In this document: piece after piece, positions 18,481 through 26,363 of the stretch
Position numbering within the stretch: the stretch's first letter is position 1
Layout: the number at the start of each line of letters is the position of its first letter
DNA from: Oerskovia turbata
Lineage (GTDB): Bacteria > Actinomycetota > Actinomycetes > Actinomycetales > Cellulomonadaceae
Assembly: GCF_000718325.1 (NCBI RefSeq)
Contig: NZ_JOFV01000018.1
Coordinates: forward strand, 1-64,000
Direction: 5' to 3'
DNA: 64,000 bases
Translations under genes and position numbers: made by a program
Notes under the pieces: model-generated
What the model was told of the DNA's origin: nothing
Database searches by the model: none
Seen by the model: the letters and a program-made list of their open reading frames with translations, nothing else

Positions 18481-18930
18481 ATGGCAAAGCTCATTCTGAC
18501 CCACGAGGTCACCGGCCTGGGCGAGCCCGGCGACGTGGTCGAGGTCAAGGACGGGTACGCCCGTAACTTCCTCGTGCCCCGTGGCCTGGCGACCGGATGG
18601 TCCAAGGGTGCCGAGTCGCAGATCTCTGCGATCCGCAAGGCACGCAAGGCTCGCGAGATCGCGACGCTCGACGAGGCCAAGGCGACGCGCGACTCGCTGC
18701 AGTCGAAGCCTGTCGTCGTCACCGCCAAGGCGGGCCAGGGCGGCCGTCTGTTCGGTGCCGTCACCACCGGTGACATCGCCGAGGCCGTGAAGGCTGCCGG
18801 CGGCCCGTCCGTCGACAAGCGCAAGATCGAGATCGGCCAGCCGATCAAGTCGACCGGTTCGTACACGGTCACCATCCGCCTGCACGCCGAGGTCTCGGCG
18901 AACATCGCGGTCAACGTGGTGGCTGCCTGA
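18481..18930 (+). CDS. rplI: Ribosomal protein L9
   Basis: A 149-residue protein with the N-terminal L9 signature [20 protein letters not shown] and [12 protein letters not shown], a long connecting helix (about 40-75), and the C-terminal rRNA-binding domain. It is the last gene of the operon, 17 bases after rpsR, with GAGAGGGGA upstream. A strong hairpin follows 50 bases after its stop. Confidence 0.97.
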   Translation: MAKLILTHEVTGLGEPGDVVEVKDGYARNFLVPRGLATGWSKGAESQISAIRKARKAREIATLDEAKATRDSLQSKPVVVTAKAGQGGRLFGAVTTGDIAEAVKAAGGPSVDKRKIEIGQPIKSTGSYTVTIRLHAEVSANIAVNVVAA

Positions 18931-18980
18931 TCGACTGATCGCCCCTGTCCCGTGAGGGATGGATGGATCGGAGATCTCAC

Positions 18981-19022
18981 CCGACGGCCCGGTCCCCTCT
19001 GCGGAGGGGGCCGGGCCGTCGG
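18981..19022 (+). terminator. Terminator of the rpsF-rplI operon
   Basis: A 19-bp stem (18981-18999 with 19004-19022) with one mismatch and a TGCG loop; the outer part is CCGACGGCCCGG. There is no U-tract. Confidence 0.85.
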
Positions 19023-19051
19023 CGTTCTGCTGGACCGGTCTGTGGACCGGT

Positions 19052-19095
19052 CTGTCAGAACGAGCGTGACCTCTGGGCCTCGCTCGTTCTGACAG
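19052..19095. terminator. 15-bp hairpin, copy 2 of the dispersed element
   Basis: CTGTCAGAACGAGCG (19052-19066) pairs perfectly with 19081-19095 around a 14-base loop. The stem is nearly identical to that at 12242-12283. It lies between rplI and the convergent MATE gene, seven bases from the MATE stop, so it may terminate either. Confidence 0.75.
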
Positions 19096-19101
19096 CTCCG
19101 T

Positions 19102-20577
19102 TCATGCGCCCGTGACCATCCACCGGTCGCCGCGCGCTCGCAGCCCCGTGGTCAGGGCCCGCGCTGCCATGAAGACCCCCGCGAAGGCCGCCCACAACCA
19201 CGCGAGGCCTGCGGCGCCGTCGGGCGCCAGTGCGCGGACCGCCAGCGCGAACGGGACGTACGCGACGAACGTGACCATGCCCGCCCACGCGAGGTAGCGG
19301 CCGTCCCCGGCGCCGATGAGCACCCCGTCGAGGACGAACACCCAGCCCGCCATGGGCAGCAGCAGGCCGCACACGGCCATGCCGAGGGCGACGGCCGTGC
19401 GGACGTCGGGGTCGGACGTGAAGAACAGCGCGAACCACCAGCCGCCCGCGGCCATCACGAGGCCCAGCAGCGCGCCCGCACCGACGCCCCACTGGAGCGT
19501 GCGGCGCAGCACCGAACGGACGTGCGAGCGGTCGCCTGCGCCCAGGCCGTGGCCCACGAGGGCCTGCGCGGCGATCGCGAGGGCGTCGAGCGCGAACGCC
19601 GCGAGCCCCCACACCGACGCGACGACCTGGTAGCCCGCGAGCGTTACCTCGCCCAGGCCCGTCGCGACGAAGACCGTCAGGAGGATCGCGAGGCGCAGCG
19701 AGAGCGTGCGCACGAACAGCGGCGCGCCCGCGCGCGCGTTGGACCAGATACCGCCCGCGGCGGGGCGCAGCGACGCACCCTCCCGTCGGGCACCACGCAC
19801 GACGACGACGCCGAGCACCGCGCCCATGGTGAGCTGCGCGACGGCCGTCCCGATGCCCGAGCCCGCGATGCCCAGCCCCACGCCGTACACGAGGACGACG
19901 TTGAGGACCGCGTTGAACGTCGCGCCGCCCGCGGCGACGTAGAGGGGCGTGCGGGTGTCCTGCAGGCCGCGCAGCACGCCCGTGGACGCCAGGACGACGA
20001 GCATGCCCGGCAAGCCCAGGCCCGACCATCGCAGGTACACCAGGGCGTGCTCGGCGACCTCGCCCGTGCCGCCCATCGCGCCGATCGCCCAGCCGCCGCC
20101 GATCCACAGGGTCGCCGCGAGCACCAGGCCCAGGCCCAGCGCGAGCCACATGCCGTCGATCCCCGACTGGAGGGCTTCGCGCCGGTGGCCCGCGCCGATG
20201 CGCCGGGCCACGGCCGCGGTGGTCGCGTACGCGAGGAACACGCACAGGCCGACCAGGGTCAGCAGAACCGTGGAGGCCAGGGAGAGCCCGGCCAGCTCGG
20301 CCGTCCCCAGGTGCCCGACGACGGCGCTGTCCACGAGCACGAAGATCGGCTCCGCGACGAGCGCCCCCAGGGCGGGGACCGCGAGGGCCAGGATCTGCCT
20401 GTCGATGAGACGACGGCTCGGGCGAGGGGCACCTGTGGACGACGGCGGCCGGGGCGGGCCTTCCTCGGGGGCCGGGGAACGACCCTCGGGTGAACGGGGT
20501 GAACGATCGGCGTCGGCGGGTTGACCGGGAGTAGGTCGGCGTGTGTGCGGCGTGTCGCCGGAATTTCTTTCGTCCAC
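19102..20577 (-). CDS. MATE family efflux transporter
   Basis: About 491 residues with 12 membrane helices. After a ~65-residue polar N-terminus it reads RQILALAVPALGALVAEPIF and LVDSAVVGHLGTAELAG, the MATE (DinF/NorM-like) signature, with the matching second-half repeat near residue 290. It exports cationic compounds by Na+/H+ antiport; the substrate is unknown. I choose the GTG at 20577, preceded by TAGGCT at six bases, a leaderless arrangement; the frame upstream crosses the DnaA-box region and is not coding. It is divergent from dnaB. Confidence 0.86.
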   Translation of the reverse strand: MDERNSGDTPHTRRPTPGQPADADRSPRSPEGRSPAPEEGPPRPPSSTGAPRPSRRLIDRQILALAVPALGALVAEPIFVLVDSAVVGHLGTAELAGLSLASTVLLTLVGLCVFLAYATTAAVARRIGAGHRREALQSGIDGMWLALGLGLVLAATLWIGGGWAIGAMGGTGEVAEHALVYLRWSGLGLPGMLVVLASTGVLRGLQDTRTPLYVAAGGATFNAVLNVVLVYGVGLGIAGSGIGTAVAQLTMGAVLGVVVVRGARREGASLRPAAGGIWSNARAGAPLFVRTLSLRLAILLTVFVATGLGEVTLAGYQVVASVWGLAAFALDALAIAAQALVGHGLGAGDRSHVRSVLRRTLQWGVGAGALLGLVMAAGGWWFALFFTSDPDVRTAVALGMAVCGLLLPMAGWVFVLDGVLIGAGDGRYLAWAGMVTFVAYVPFALAVRALAPDGAAGLAWLWAAFAGVFMAARALTTGLRARGDRWMVTGA

Positions 20578-20589
20578 ACCCCTGAGCCT

Positions 20590-20712
20590 AGTGAACAGGC
20601 TGCTCAAGGACGTGTACAGGGGACAACTCACCACTTGTCCACATGGTTGTCCACATGGCTGTGAACAGGCTGGGGCTGTCTGTCCACAGGCTGTCCACAC
20701 GTCTGTGAACAG
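20590..20712. promoter_or_regulatory. DnaA-box cluster upstream of dnaB
   Basis: Perfect actinobacterial boxes TTGTCCACA lie at 20635 and 20647, near-perfect CTGTCCACA at 20680 and 20691, and inverted relatives TGTGAACAG at 20660 and 20704 (AGTGAACAG at 20590). Spacings are close to one or two helical turns. The cluster lies between the divergent MATE gene and dnaB, ending about 190 bases before the dnaB start. DnaA control of dnaB, or an auxiliary DnaA-binding locus, is inferred. Confidence 0.75.
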
Positions 20713-20905
20713 GGGCGTTTGCGGGGGATGGAAGCGCGATCTAGTGTCGCTGAGTCGTGCATGCTCGGGCCCACGGACGGTCGACGGTGCAGCACCACAC
20801 GACACCCCTCGACGACGCGGGCTCAAGACGTGTCGGTGGGCCGGAGTAGAACAGATGTGCGACGCAGGACGATACCCGGCCACGCCGGGGGAGTGAGGGG
20901 CCCGC

Positions 20906-23563
20906 ATGTCGATCGACGAGCTCGAGTCGAGCTTCGGACCACCCGCAGGCAGCGGCGGTCCCGGGTTCGACCGCACCCCGCCGCAGGACATCGCGGCCGA
21001 GCAGAGCGTCCTCGGCGGCATGCTCCTGTCCAAGGACGCCATCGCCGACGTGATCGAGCAGATCCGCGGCACCGACTTCTACAAGCCGGCCCACGAGTCG
21101 ATCTACGACGTCATCATCGACCTCTACGGGCGCGGTGAGCCCGCGGACGCCATCACGGTCGTCGCCGAGCTCACGCGCCGCGGCGAGCTGGGTCGGATCG
21201 GCGGCGCGCCCTACATCCACGACCTCATGGCCATGGTCCCGACCGCGGCCAACGCCGGCTACTACGCGCGGATCGTGCGCGAGCGGGCCGTGCTGCGCCG
21301 CCTCGTCGAGGCCGGGACCCGCATCGTCCAGCTCGGCTACGCGACCGACGGCGGCGACGTCGACGACGTCGTGAACAACGCGCAGGCCGAGGTCTACGCC
21401 GTCACCGAGCGGCGCACCGCCGAGGACTACATCGTCCTGGGCGAGGTCATCGGTGGGACCGTCGACGAGATCGAGGCCGCAGGGCACCGCGGCGAGGGCA
21501 TGGTCGGGGTGCCGACGGGCTTCGCCGACCTCGACCGGCTGACCAACGGGCTGCACCCCGGGCAGATGATCGTGATCGCGGCACGTCCGGCAATCGGCAA
21601 GTCGACGCTGGGAATCGACATTGTTAGGAGTGCTTCCATAAAGCATAACATGACGTCCGTCGTGTTCTCGCTCGAGATGAGCCGCAACGAGATCACGATG
21701 CGTCTGTTGGCCGCCGAGGCACGCATCCACCTGCAGAAGATGCGCAACGGCTCCATGGGCGAGGACGACTGGCAGAAGCTCGCCGGCACCATGGGCAAGA
21801 TCTCCGAGGCGCCGCTCTTCATCGACGACTCGCCCAACATGTCGCTCATGGAGATCCGCGCCAAGTGCCGCCGGCTCAAGCAGAAGCACGACCTCAAGCT
21901 CGTCGTGATCGACTACCTCCAGCTCATGACGTCGGGCAAGCGCGTCGAGTCCCGACAGCAGGAGGTCTCCGAGTTCTCCCGTGCGCTCAAGCTCCTCGCG
22001 AAGGAGCTCGAGGTCCCGGTCATCGCGATCTCGCAGCTGAACCGTGGCGCTGAGCAGCGCACGGACAAGAAGCCGGCGATGAGCGACCTGCGTGAGTCCG
22101 GCTGCCTCACCGAGGACACCAAGATCTTGCGAGCGGACACGGGCGCCGAGACCACGATGGGCGAGCTCTACGCGCTCGGCGCCAAGGACGTCCCCGTGTG
22201 GGCGCTCAACGAACGCCTCCAGTACGTGCGACGCCACCTCACGCACGTGTTCCCCACCGGGACGCGCGAGACGTTCCGCCTCAAGCTGGCCTCGGGCAAG
22301 GAGATCAGCGCGACCGCGAACCACCCGTTCCTCACGTACGAGGGCTGGACGCCGCTCGGCGAGCTCCAGGTGGGCTCGCGCCTCGGCGTGCCGCGCCACG
22401 TCCCCGGCCCGGAGCAGAACGTCGCATGGGACGACCGCAAGGTCGTCATGCTCGCCCACATGCTGGGCGACGGCTCGTTCGTCAAGCGTCAACCCATCCG
22501 CTACGCGTCGATCGACGAGAAGAACCTCGCGGTCGTCTCGGAGGCCGCGGGCGCCTTCGGCATCACCCCGATCCGCGACGAGTACGCGGTCGCCCGCTGC
22601 ACCACGCTGCGGCTCCCCGCGCCCTACCGACTGGCCCGCGGCAAGCGGAACCCCGTCGCCGAGTGGCTCGACGACCTGGGGCTCTTCGGGGCGCGGAGCC
22701 ACGAGAAGTTCGTGCCCTCGACCGTGTTCCACCTGCCGAAGGAGCAGATCGCGCTCTTCATCCGGCACATCTGGGCGACCGACGGGTCCGTGACCGTCAA
22801 CGCGAACGGCCGCAGCGGCCGCATCTACTACGCCTCGACCTCCCGACAGCTCGTCGACGGACTGTCCCGCCTGCTGCTGCGCTTCGGCATCTCCACCCGT
22901 CTGCGGACGGCCACACCCAAGGGCGCGTACCGGACCGGGTACACGCTCGACATCTCCGGCGTGGACGACCAGCGGCGGTTCCTCCAGGAGATCGGGGTGC
23001 ACGGCGAGCGTGGTGCCGCCGCCGAGCGGCTCCTCGAGATCATCCGCGACACCTGCGCGAACACCAACGTCGACACTGTGCCGCGACAGGTGTGGGACGA
23101 CGTCCGTGTGCTCCTCGAGGAACGCGGCATGTCGCACCGGAAGTTCGCCGAGGCCGTGGGGACGCAGTTCAACGGGAGCACGATGTTCACGGCGTCTCCC
23201 TCACGGCAGCGTCTCGGGAAGATCGCTGACGTCCTCGGCAGCGAGGAGCTCGAGATCATGGCGGTCAACGACCTGCTGTGGGACGAGGTCGTGTCGATCA
23301 CCCTCGAGGGCGAGAAGCCGGTCTACGACGCGACCGTCGTCGGGACCCACAACTTCGTCGCCAATGGCATCGCCGTTCACAACAGCATCGAGCAGGACGC
23401 CGACATGGTCATCCTGCTCCACCGCGAGGACGCCTACGAGAAGGAGTCCCCGCGAGCCGGCGAGGCCGACCTGATCGTCGCCAAGCACCGTAACGGCCCG
23501 ACCGACACGATCACCGTCGCGTTCCAGGGACACTACGCGCGGTTCGTGGACATGCAGGTCTGA
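20906..23563 (+). CDS. dnaB: Replicative DNA helicase DnaB with an in-frame intein
   Basis: An 885-residue precursor. The N-terminal helicase domain starts PPQDIAAEQSVLGGMLLS; the RecA-like domain has Walker A in ARPAIGKSTLG (about residues 228-238), Walker B in LVVIDYLQLM, and AISQLNRGAEQR. The host protein is split after DLRESG by an intein (residues 400-826) and resumes SIEQDADMVILLHRED. Spliced DnaB is 458 residues, the normal size; it unwinds DNA at the fork. The start ATG is preceded by GGGGGAGTGAGG. An AT-rich codon patch directly follows the P-loop. A DnaA-box cluster lies upstream. Confidence 0.96.
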   Translation: MSIDELESSFGPPAGSGGPGFDRTPPQDIAAEQSVLGGMLLSKDAIADVIEQIRGTDFYKPAHESIYDVIIDLYGRGEPADAITVVAELTRRGELGRIGGAPYIHDLMAMVPTAANAGYYARIVRERAVLRRLVEAGTRIVQLGYATDGGDVDDVVNNAQAEVYAVTERRTAEDYIVLGEVIGGTVDEIEAAGHRGEGMVGVPTGFADLDRLTNGLHPGQMIVIAARPAIGKSTLGIDIVRSASIKHNMTSVVFSLEMSRNEITMRLLAAEARIHLQKMRNGSMGEDDWQKLAGTMGKISEAPLFIDDSPNMSLMEIRAKCRRLKQKHDLKLVVIDYLQLMTSGKRVESRQQEVSEFSRALKLLAKELEVPVIAISQLNRGAEQRTDKKPAMSDLRESGCLTEDTKILRADTGAETTMGELYALGAKDVPVWALNERLQYVRRHLTHVFPTGTRETFRLKLASGKEISATANHPFLTYEGWTPLGELQVGSRLGVPRHVPGPEQNVAWDDRKVVMLAHMLGDGSFVKRQPIRYASIDEKNLAVVSEAAGAFGITPIRDEYAVARCTTLRLPAPYRLARGKRNPVAEWLDDLGLFGARSHEKFVPSTVFHLPKEQIALFIRHIWATDGSVTVNANGRSGRIYYASTSRQLVDGLSRLLLRFGISTRLRTATPKGAYRTGYTLDISGVDDQRRFLQEIGVHGERGAAAERLLEIIRDTCANTNVDTVPRQVWDDVRVLLEERGMSHRKFAEAVGTQFNGSTMFTASPSRQRLGKIADVLGSEELEIMAVNDLLWDEVVSITLEGEKPVYDATVVGTHNFVANGIAVHNSIEQDADMVILLHREDAYEKESPRAGEADLIVAKHRNGPTDTITVAFQGHYARFVDMQV
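21611..21649 (+). other. AT-rich codon patch just after the dnaB P-loop
   Basis: Thirteen codons (GGA ATC GAC ATT GTT AGG, then AGT GCT TCC ATA AAG CAT AAC) are about 41% GC in a gene that is otherwise near 70%. They include AGG and ATA, which are rare in such genomes. The encoded residues (GIDIVRSASIKHN) still fit DnaB. The patch lies at the known P-loop intein insertion site and may be a foreign conversion tract. Confidence 0.8.
22103..23383 (+). mobile_element. DnaB intein with LAGLIDADG-type endonuclease
   Basis: A 427-residue protein-splicing element. It begins with catalytic Cys1 (CLTEDTKILRADTG), has the block B TANHPFL with its conserved His, two endonuclease-like motifs (MLAHMLGDGSF; HIWATDGSV), and ends VGTHNFVANGIAVHN with the C-terminal His-Asn, followed by Ser+1. 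The insertion point, RESG/SIEQDAD, is the same site used by the cyanobacterial Ssp DnaB intein. Both splicing and homing parts look intact; base composition is close to the host gene, which suggests long residence. Confidence 0.93.
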
Positions 23564-23628
23564 GTTCTGTTGTCGTGTCGACCGAGACGCGCTACGTCAG
23601 CGCTGCTGGGAGGCCACCGTCGCACTCG

Positions 23629-24115
23629 TCACGCCGAGGCGAGGATCTCGTCGAGAGAGACGGTGAACCAGCGGTCTCTGGAGAACACGGGGAGCACGTC
23701 GTGGTGACCCATCATCTGTAGACCGTCACCCGCCGCGGTGCGGGACAGGGGGAGTCGTCCCTGGGCGCGGGGCCCTCGCAGGGAGTGGGCGCCCAGGTCC
23801 CCGACCCGGAAGGTCGACGGCGCCCCATACGCTCCGAACGTCACTGCTCTCCGGCCGTCGGTGATCAAGGCCCTTGCCCGCGTCGGAGGTCGGGATCACG
23901 CGCCCGGAGTCGGCTGCGTAGATGCGCAGCGGGACGTCCATGTGGGTCGAAGCCCACAGGTATTCACCGACGAGCATTCCCGCGCACACGTCGGCGATGT
24001 CGGGCGCTGATTCCCAGAGCGTGGTGAAGTCCTGGCTGGGGTGGATCGACCGGTCGAGATCAGCCGTCGAGCCACCGCGGGAACAAGGTCCCGGTCGGCA
24101 CGACTCAGGGCGCAA
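23629..24115 (-). pseudogene. Frameshifted gene of unknown function beside dnaB
   Basis: Two overlapping minus-strand frames join into one sensible protein if a single G is removed near 23871 (run AAGGG). The upstream frame reads DIADVCAGMLVGEYLWASTH and RIYAADSGRVIPTSDAGK; the downstream frame continues LITDGRRAVTFGAYGAPSTF and ends WFTVSLDEILASA. I do not recognise the family. The only upstream start is a TTG, so the N-terminus may also be lost. A real gene with a sequencing error is the main alternative. Confidence 0.45.
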
Positions 24116-24572
24116 CCCGGTAGCCGCTGCGAATCGCTACGCGGTTCCAGGCGCTCATCACCACGGCGAGCCAGCTCACCGCTGAGACCTGCTCGGCGGT
24201 GAGCGACCCGTCGTCCCAGTCGTCGCGCGCGGGGACGGAGAGCCGTGTCACTTCCTCCGCCAGTCCGAGAGCCGACCTTTCGATGTCCGTGAAGTACTGC
24301 GACTCCCACCAGACGGGCAGCACTGCGAGCCTGTCCGCGCTCTCGCCGGCCCGCAGCGCGTCGCGCGTGTGCAGACGACAGCAGAAGGCGCATCCGTTGA
24401 GCTGGGACACGCGCAGCCGGATCAGCTCGACGAGCTGTGTGTCGAGTCCGGCGTCTGCCGCGGCCGCTTCGGCTGCCTTGCTGAGCTCAGCGACGTGCTG
24501 ATAGACGACAGGGTGCTCCTTGCTGATGTTCACCCGTGACATCCGAGAGTTCCGCTCTGTTGACGTGGCCAT
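24105..24572 (-). CDS. Carboxymuconolactone decarboxylase/AhpD-like protein
   Basis: A 155-residue protein of the alkylhydroperoxidase D-like core family. LIRLRVSQLNGCAFCCRLHT carries the CxxC plus downstream His of the peroxidatic proton-relay site, followed by HTRDALRAGE. Such proteins are thiol-dependent peroxidases or oxidoreductases; the physiological substrate is unknown. I take the ATG at 24572 (AGAGG about eleven bases upstream); an internal ATG at MSRVNISKEHP is also possible. A long leader with a 12-bp palindrome lies upstream. Confidence 0.85.
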   Translation of the reverse strand: MATSTERNSRMSRVNISKEHPVVYQHVAELSKAAEAAAADAGLDTQLVELIRLRVSQLNGCAFCCRLHTRDALRAGESADRLAVLPVWWESQYFTDIERSALGLAEEVTRLSVPARDDWDDGSLTAEQVSAVSWLAVVMSAWNRVAIRSGYRVAP

Positions 24573-24729
24573 CTGGTTGCTGCCCTCTTTGTGTCGAACG
24601 TCAGCTCGCGACCGGCCGGGTCCGCTGCGTCGAGTACACAGCCGGGCCGCCCGCAAACGGACGTCTGCGCGGTCAGGAAGAACTGACGTCTGTCGTGCAG
24701 TCGCGTGTTCCGGTCGTCCGATCCTCGGA

Positions 24730-24741
24730 CACGCATGCGTG
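24730..24741. promoter_or_regulatory. 12-bp palindrome in the AhpD-like gene leader
   Basis: The 250 bases between the AhpD-like start and the VanZ-like stop hold no gene. They contain the perfect palindrome CACGCATGCGTG, with TAGGTT directly before it on the minus strand as a possible -10. It may be an operator; the evidence is only positional. Confidence 0.35.
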
Positions 24742-24821
24742 CAACCTACCTTTCGCGACCGGTGTGCCACGCCCCGGACGTGCACGGTCCAGTGGTGTGT
24801 CCGTACCGTCTGCGCTGCACG

Positions 24822-25397
24822 TCAACCTGTCACGTCTCGTCGACGCTCCTCGACCTCAGGAAGGGCAGTCGAGGTGGGTCGGACGCGTGCCGTCTCGTCG
24901 CCGGAGGACTCTGGCTCGTGCGACGGCCACCGTCGTACGGCCCAGATCGCGGCGCCTGCCAGGAGGGCGCCGATCGCGGCCCCGATCGAGTTGGTGAGCC
25001 AGTCGTTCGTGTCGCACGACCGTCCGAGGGCAGGAGTCAGCGCCTGCACGAGCTCCACTGCGGCCGAGCCCGCGACGCCGCCGAGGAACGCGACGAACGG
25101 TCGACGGCTCGCGATCGCCGCGAGCAGGACGGGCGGCACGAAGAGGATCACGTTGGCCATGAGCTCGACGCGGCCGAACGTCGGCAGCGCCCAGGCGACG
25201 GTGCACCGCTCGACGATCTCTCGGCTGGACGGGGCGAGGGTGAGCAGCACGATCGGCACGAGCGAGATCCCGAACAGCGTCCAGGCGATCCGTGGGCGCC
25301 CGTCCAGCCGCCTTCCCACGACGGGGCCGAGGATCACGAGCAGAGCGAGCACAGTCGGGGAGAACCACGGGTGCTGGACCAGGAGGGTGGTGATCAC
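24822..25397 (-). CDS. VanZ-like membrane protein
   Basis: About 191 residues with four to five membrane helices. The conserved VanZ-like signature is visible as FGRVELMANVILFVPPVLL, AGSAAVELVQALTPALGRSC and TNDWLTNSIGAAIGALL. VanZ-family proteins are small membrane proteins, one of which gives low-level teicoplanin resistance; most have no known role. I take the GTG at 25397; no good ribosome site is seen, and the frame stays open upstream. The C-terminal ~35 residues are charged and cytoplasmic. Confidence 0.78.
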   Translation of the reverse strand: MITTLLVQHPWFSPTVLALLVILGPVVGRRLDGRPRIAWTLFGISLVPIVLLTLAPSSREIVERCTVAWALPTFGRVELMANVILFVPPVLLAAIASRRPFVAFLGGVAGSAAVELVQALTPALGRSCDTNDWLTNSIGAAIGALLAGAAIWAVRRWPSHEPESSGDETARVRPTSTALPEVEERRRDVTG

Positions 25398-25488
25398 GGT
25401 GCGAGGACGCTCCAGCTCGAGGCGGCGATGAGCGCCCCCACCGTAGCCGCGCGCACGACCTGGACGCGCCTGGGCTCGCGTCCCGGGC

Positions 25489-25686
25489 GTGGCGGACGAG
25501 TTCGGGGCAGCATGGACGGGAACGAACGCGCTCGACGTCACGTCATGTGCGGAGCACAGGGCAGAGCATGCCCGCCCGACAGAGAGAGCTGTTTCGTCCA
25601 CGAACAGGAGCCTGCTGATCGGCCTGGTCGTCTGCGCCGGGGTCGTCATCGCCACGTTGCTCGTCGTCTCCCTGCTCACGAGCTAG
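25489..25686 (+). CDS. Possible small single-pass membrane protein
   Basis: A 65-residue frame from a GTG at 25489 ends in a clear hydrophobic helix (LLIGLVVCAGVVIATLLVV). It is the only coding candidate in the 350 bases between the VanZ-like and TetR genes. No ribosome site is convincing and the opposite strand is open too, so it may be chance. Confidence 0.3.
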   Translation: MADEFGAAWTGTNALDVTSCAEHRAEHARPTERAVSSTNRSLLIGLVVCAGVVIATLLVVSLLTS

Positions 25687-25746
25687 TGCGGCGCGGTCAG
25701 GGCGGGCCTCCGCTCTGCGTCCGGGCCGCTCGACGACCTCTCGGCG

Positions 25747-26361
25747 CTACGACGCGGTCCCTGTCGACGTCCCGGACAGGAGCAGCAGGTGGTCGTCCAC
25801 GGCGGCACGCAGCCGGTCGCGCGCCGACCCGCGCGGGTCCACGGACCAGAGCAGTCCGGCCCCCTCGACGAGCGCGGCAGCGTTCTCCGCGACGCGCTCC
25901 GGGGGGAGCGCCGTCGTGACGGTGCCGTCGTCCTGGGACGTGCGCGCGGCGTCGGTCAGTGCGTCGCGGACCTGCCCGACGGCGTCCTGCAGCGTCTCGC
26001 GCAGGCCAGGTGCGGCCGCGAGCACGAACCGGTGGTAGGCGAGGGGGTCGTCCGTGAGCGCGGCGACGGTCTCGAGGACGCGGGCGTACGCGTCGGCCAC
26101 GTGGTGCAGCGTCGCGGCGAGACCGAGGGGTGCGTCCTCGCCTTCCTCGGAGGCGGGCGGGGCGACGTAGCGCAGCAGGAAGTGCTCGACGGCCGCCGAC
26201 CGGATCTCCTCCTTGTCGCGGAAGTGGTGGTAGATCGCGCCCTTGGACAGGCCGGTCGCGGCGACGAGCTGCACGGTGCTCGTGTTCTCGTAGCCCTGGG
26301 TCAGGAAGAGTCGGAACGCGGTCTCGACGATCCGATCACGGGTGGGGAGCGTGTTGGCCAT
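25747..26361 (-). CDS. TetR family transcriptional regulator
   Basis: A 204-residue repressor. The N-terminal helix-turn-helix is TRDRIVETAFRLFLTQGYEN followed by TGLSKGAIYHHFRDKEE, the TetR signature. The C-terminal ligand domain is unassigned. I choose the ATG at 26361 since AGGA lies nine bases upstream; the ATG at 26367 overlaps the acetyltransferase stop but would be too close to that site. It is the third gene of an operon headed at 27595, with a perfect 18-bp dyad in its promoter, so autoregulation is likely. Confidence 0.9.
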   Translation of the reverse strand: MANTLPTRDRIVETAFRLFLTQGYENTSTVQLVAATGLSKGAIYHHFRDKEEIRSAAVEHFLLRYVAPPASEEGEDAPLGLAATLHHVADAYARVLETVAALTDDPLAYHRFVLAAAPGLRETLQDAVGQVRDALTDAARTSQDDGTVTTALPPERVAENAAALVEGAGLLWSVDPRGSARDRLRAAVDDHLLLLSGTSTGTAS

Positions 26362-26363
26362 GG

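Noticed and set aside
21611..21649. AT-rich dnaB patch as an internal promoter
   Set aside because: TATTGTTA-like sequence could resemble a -10, but there is no matching -35 or internal start with a ribosome site; a conversion tract explains codon change better.
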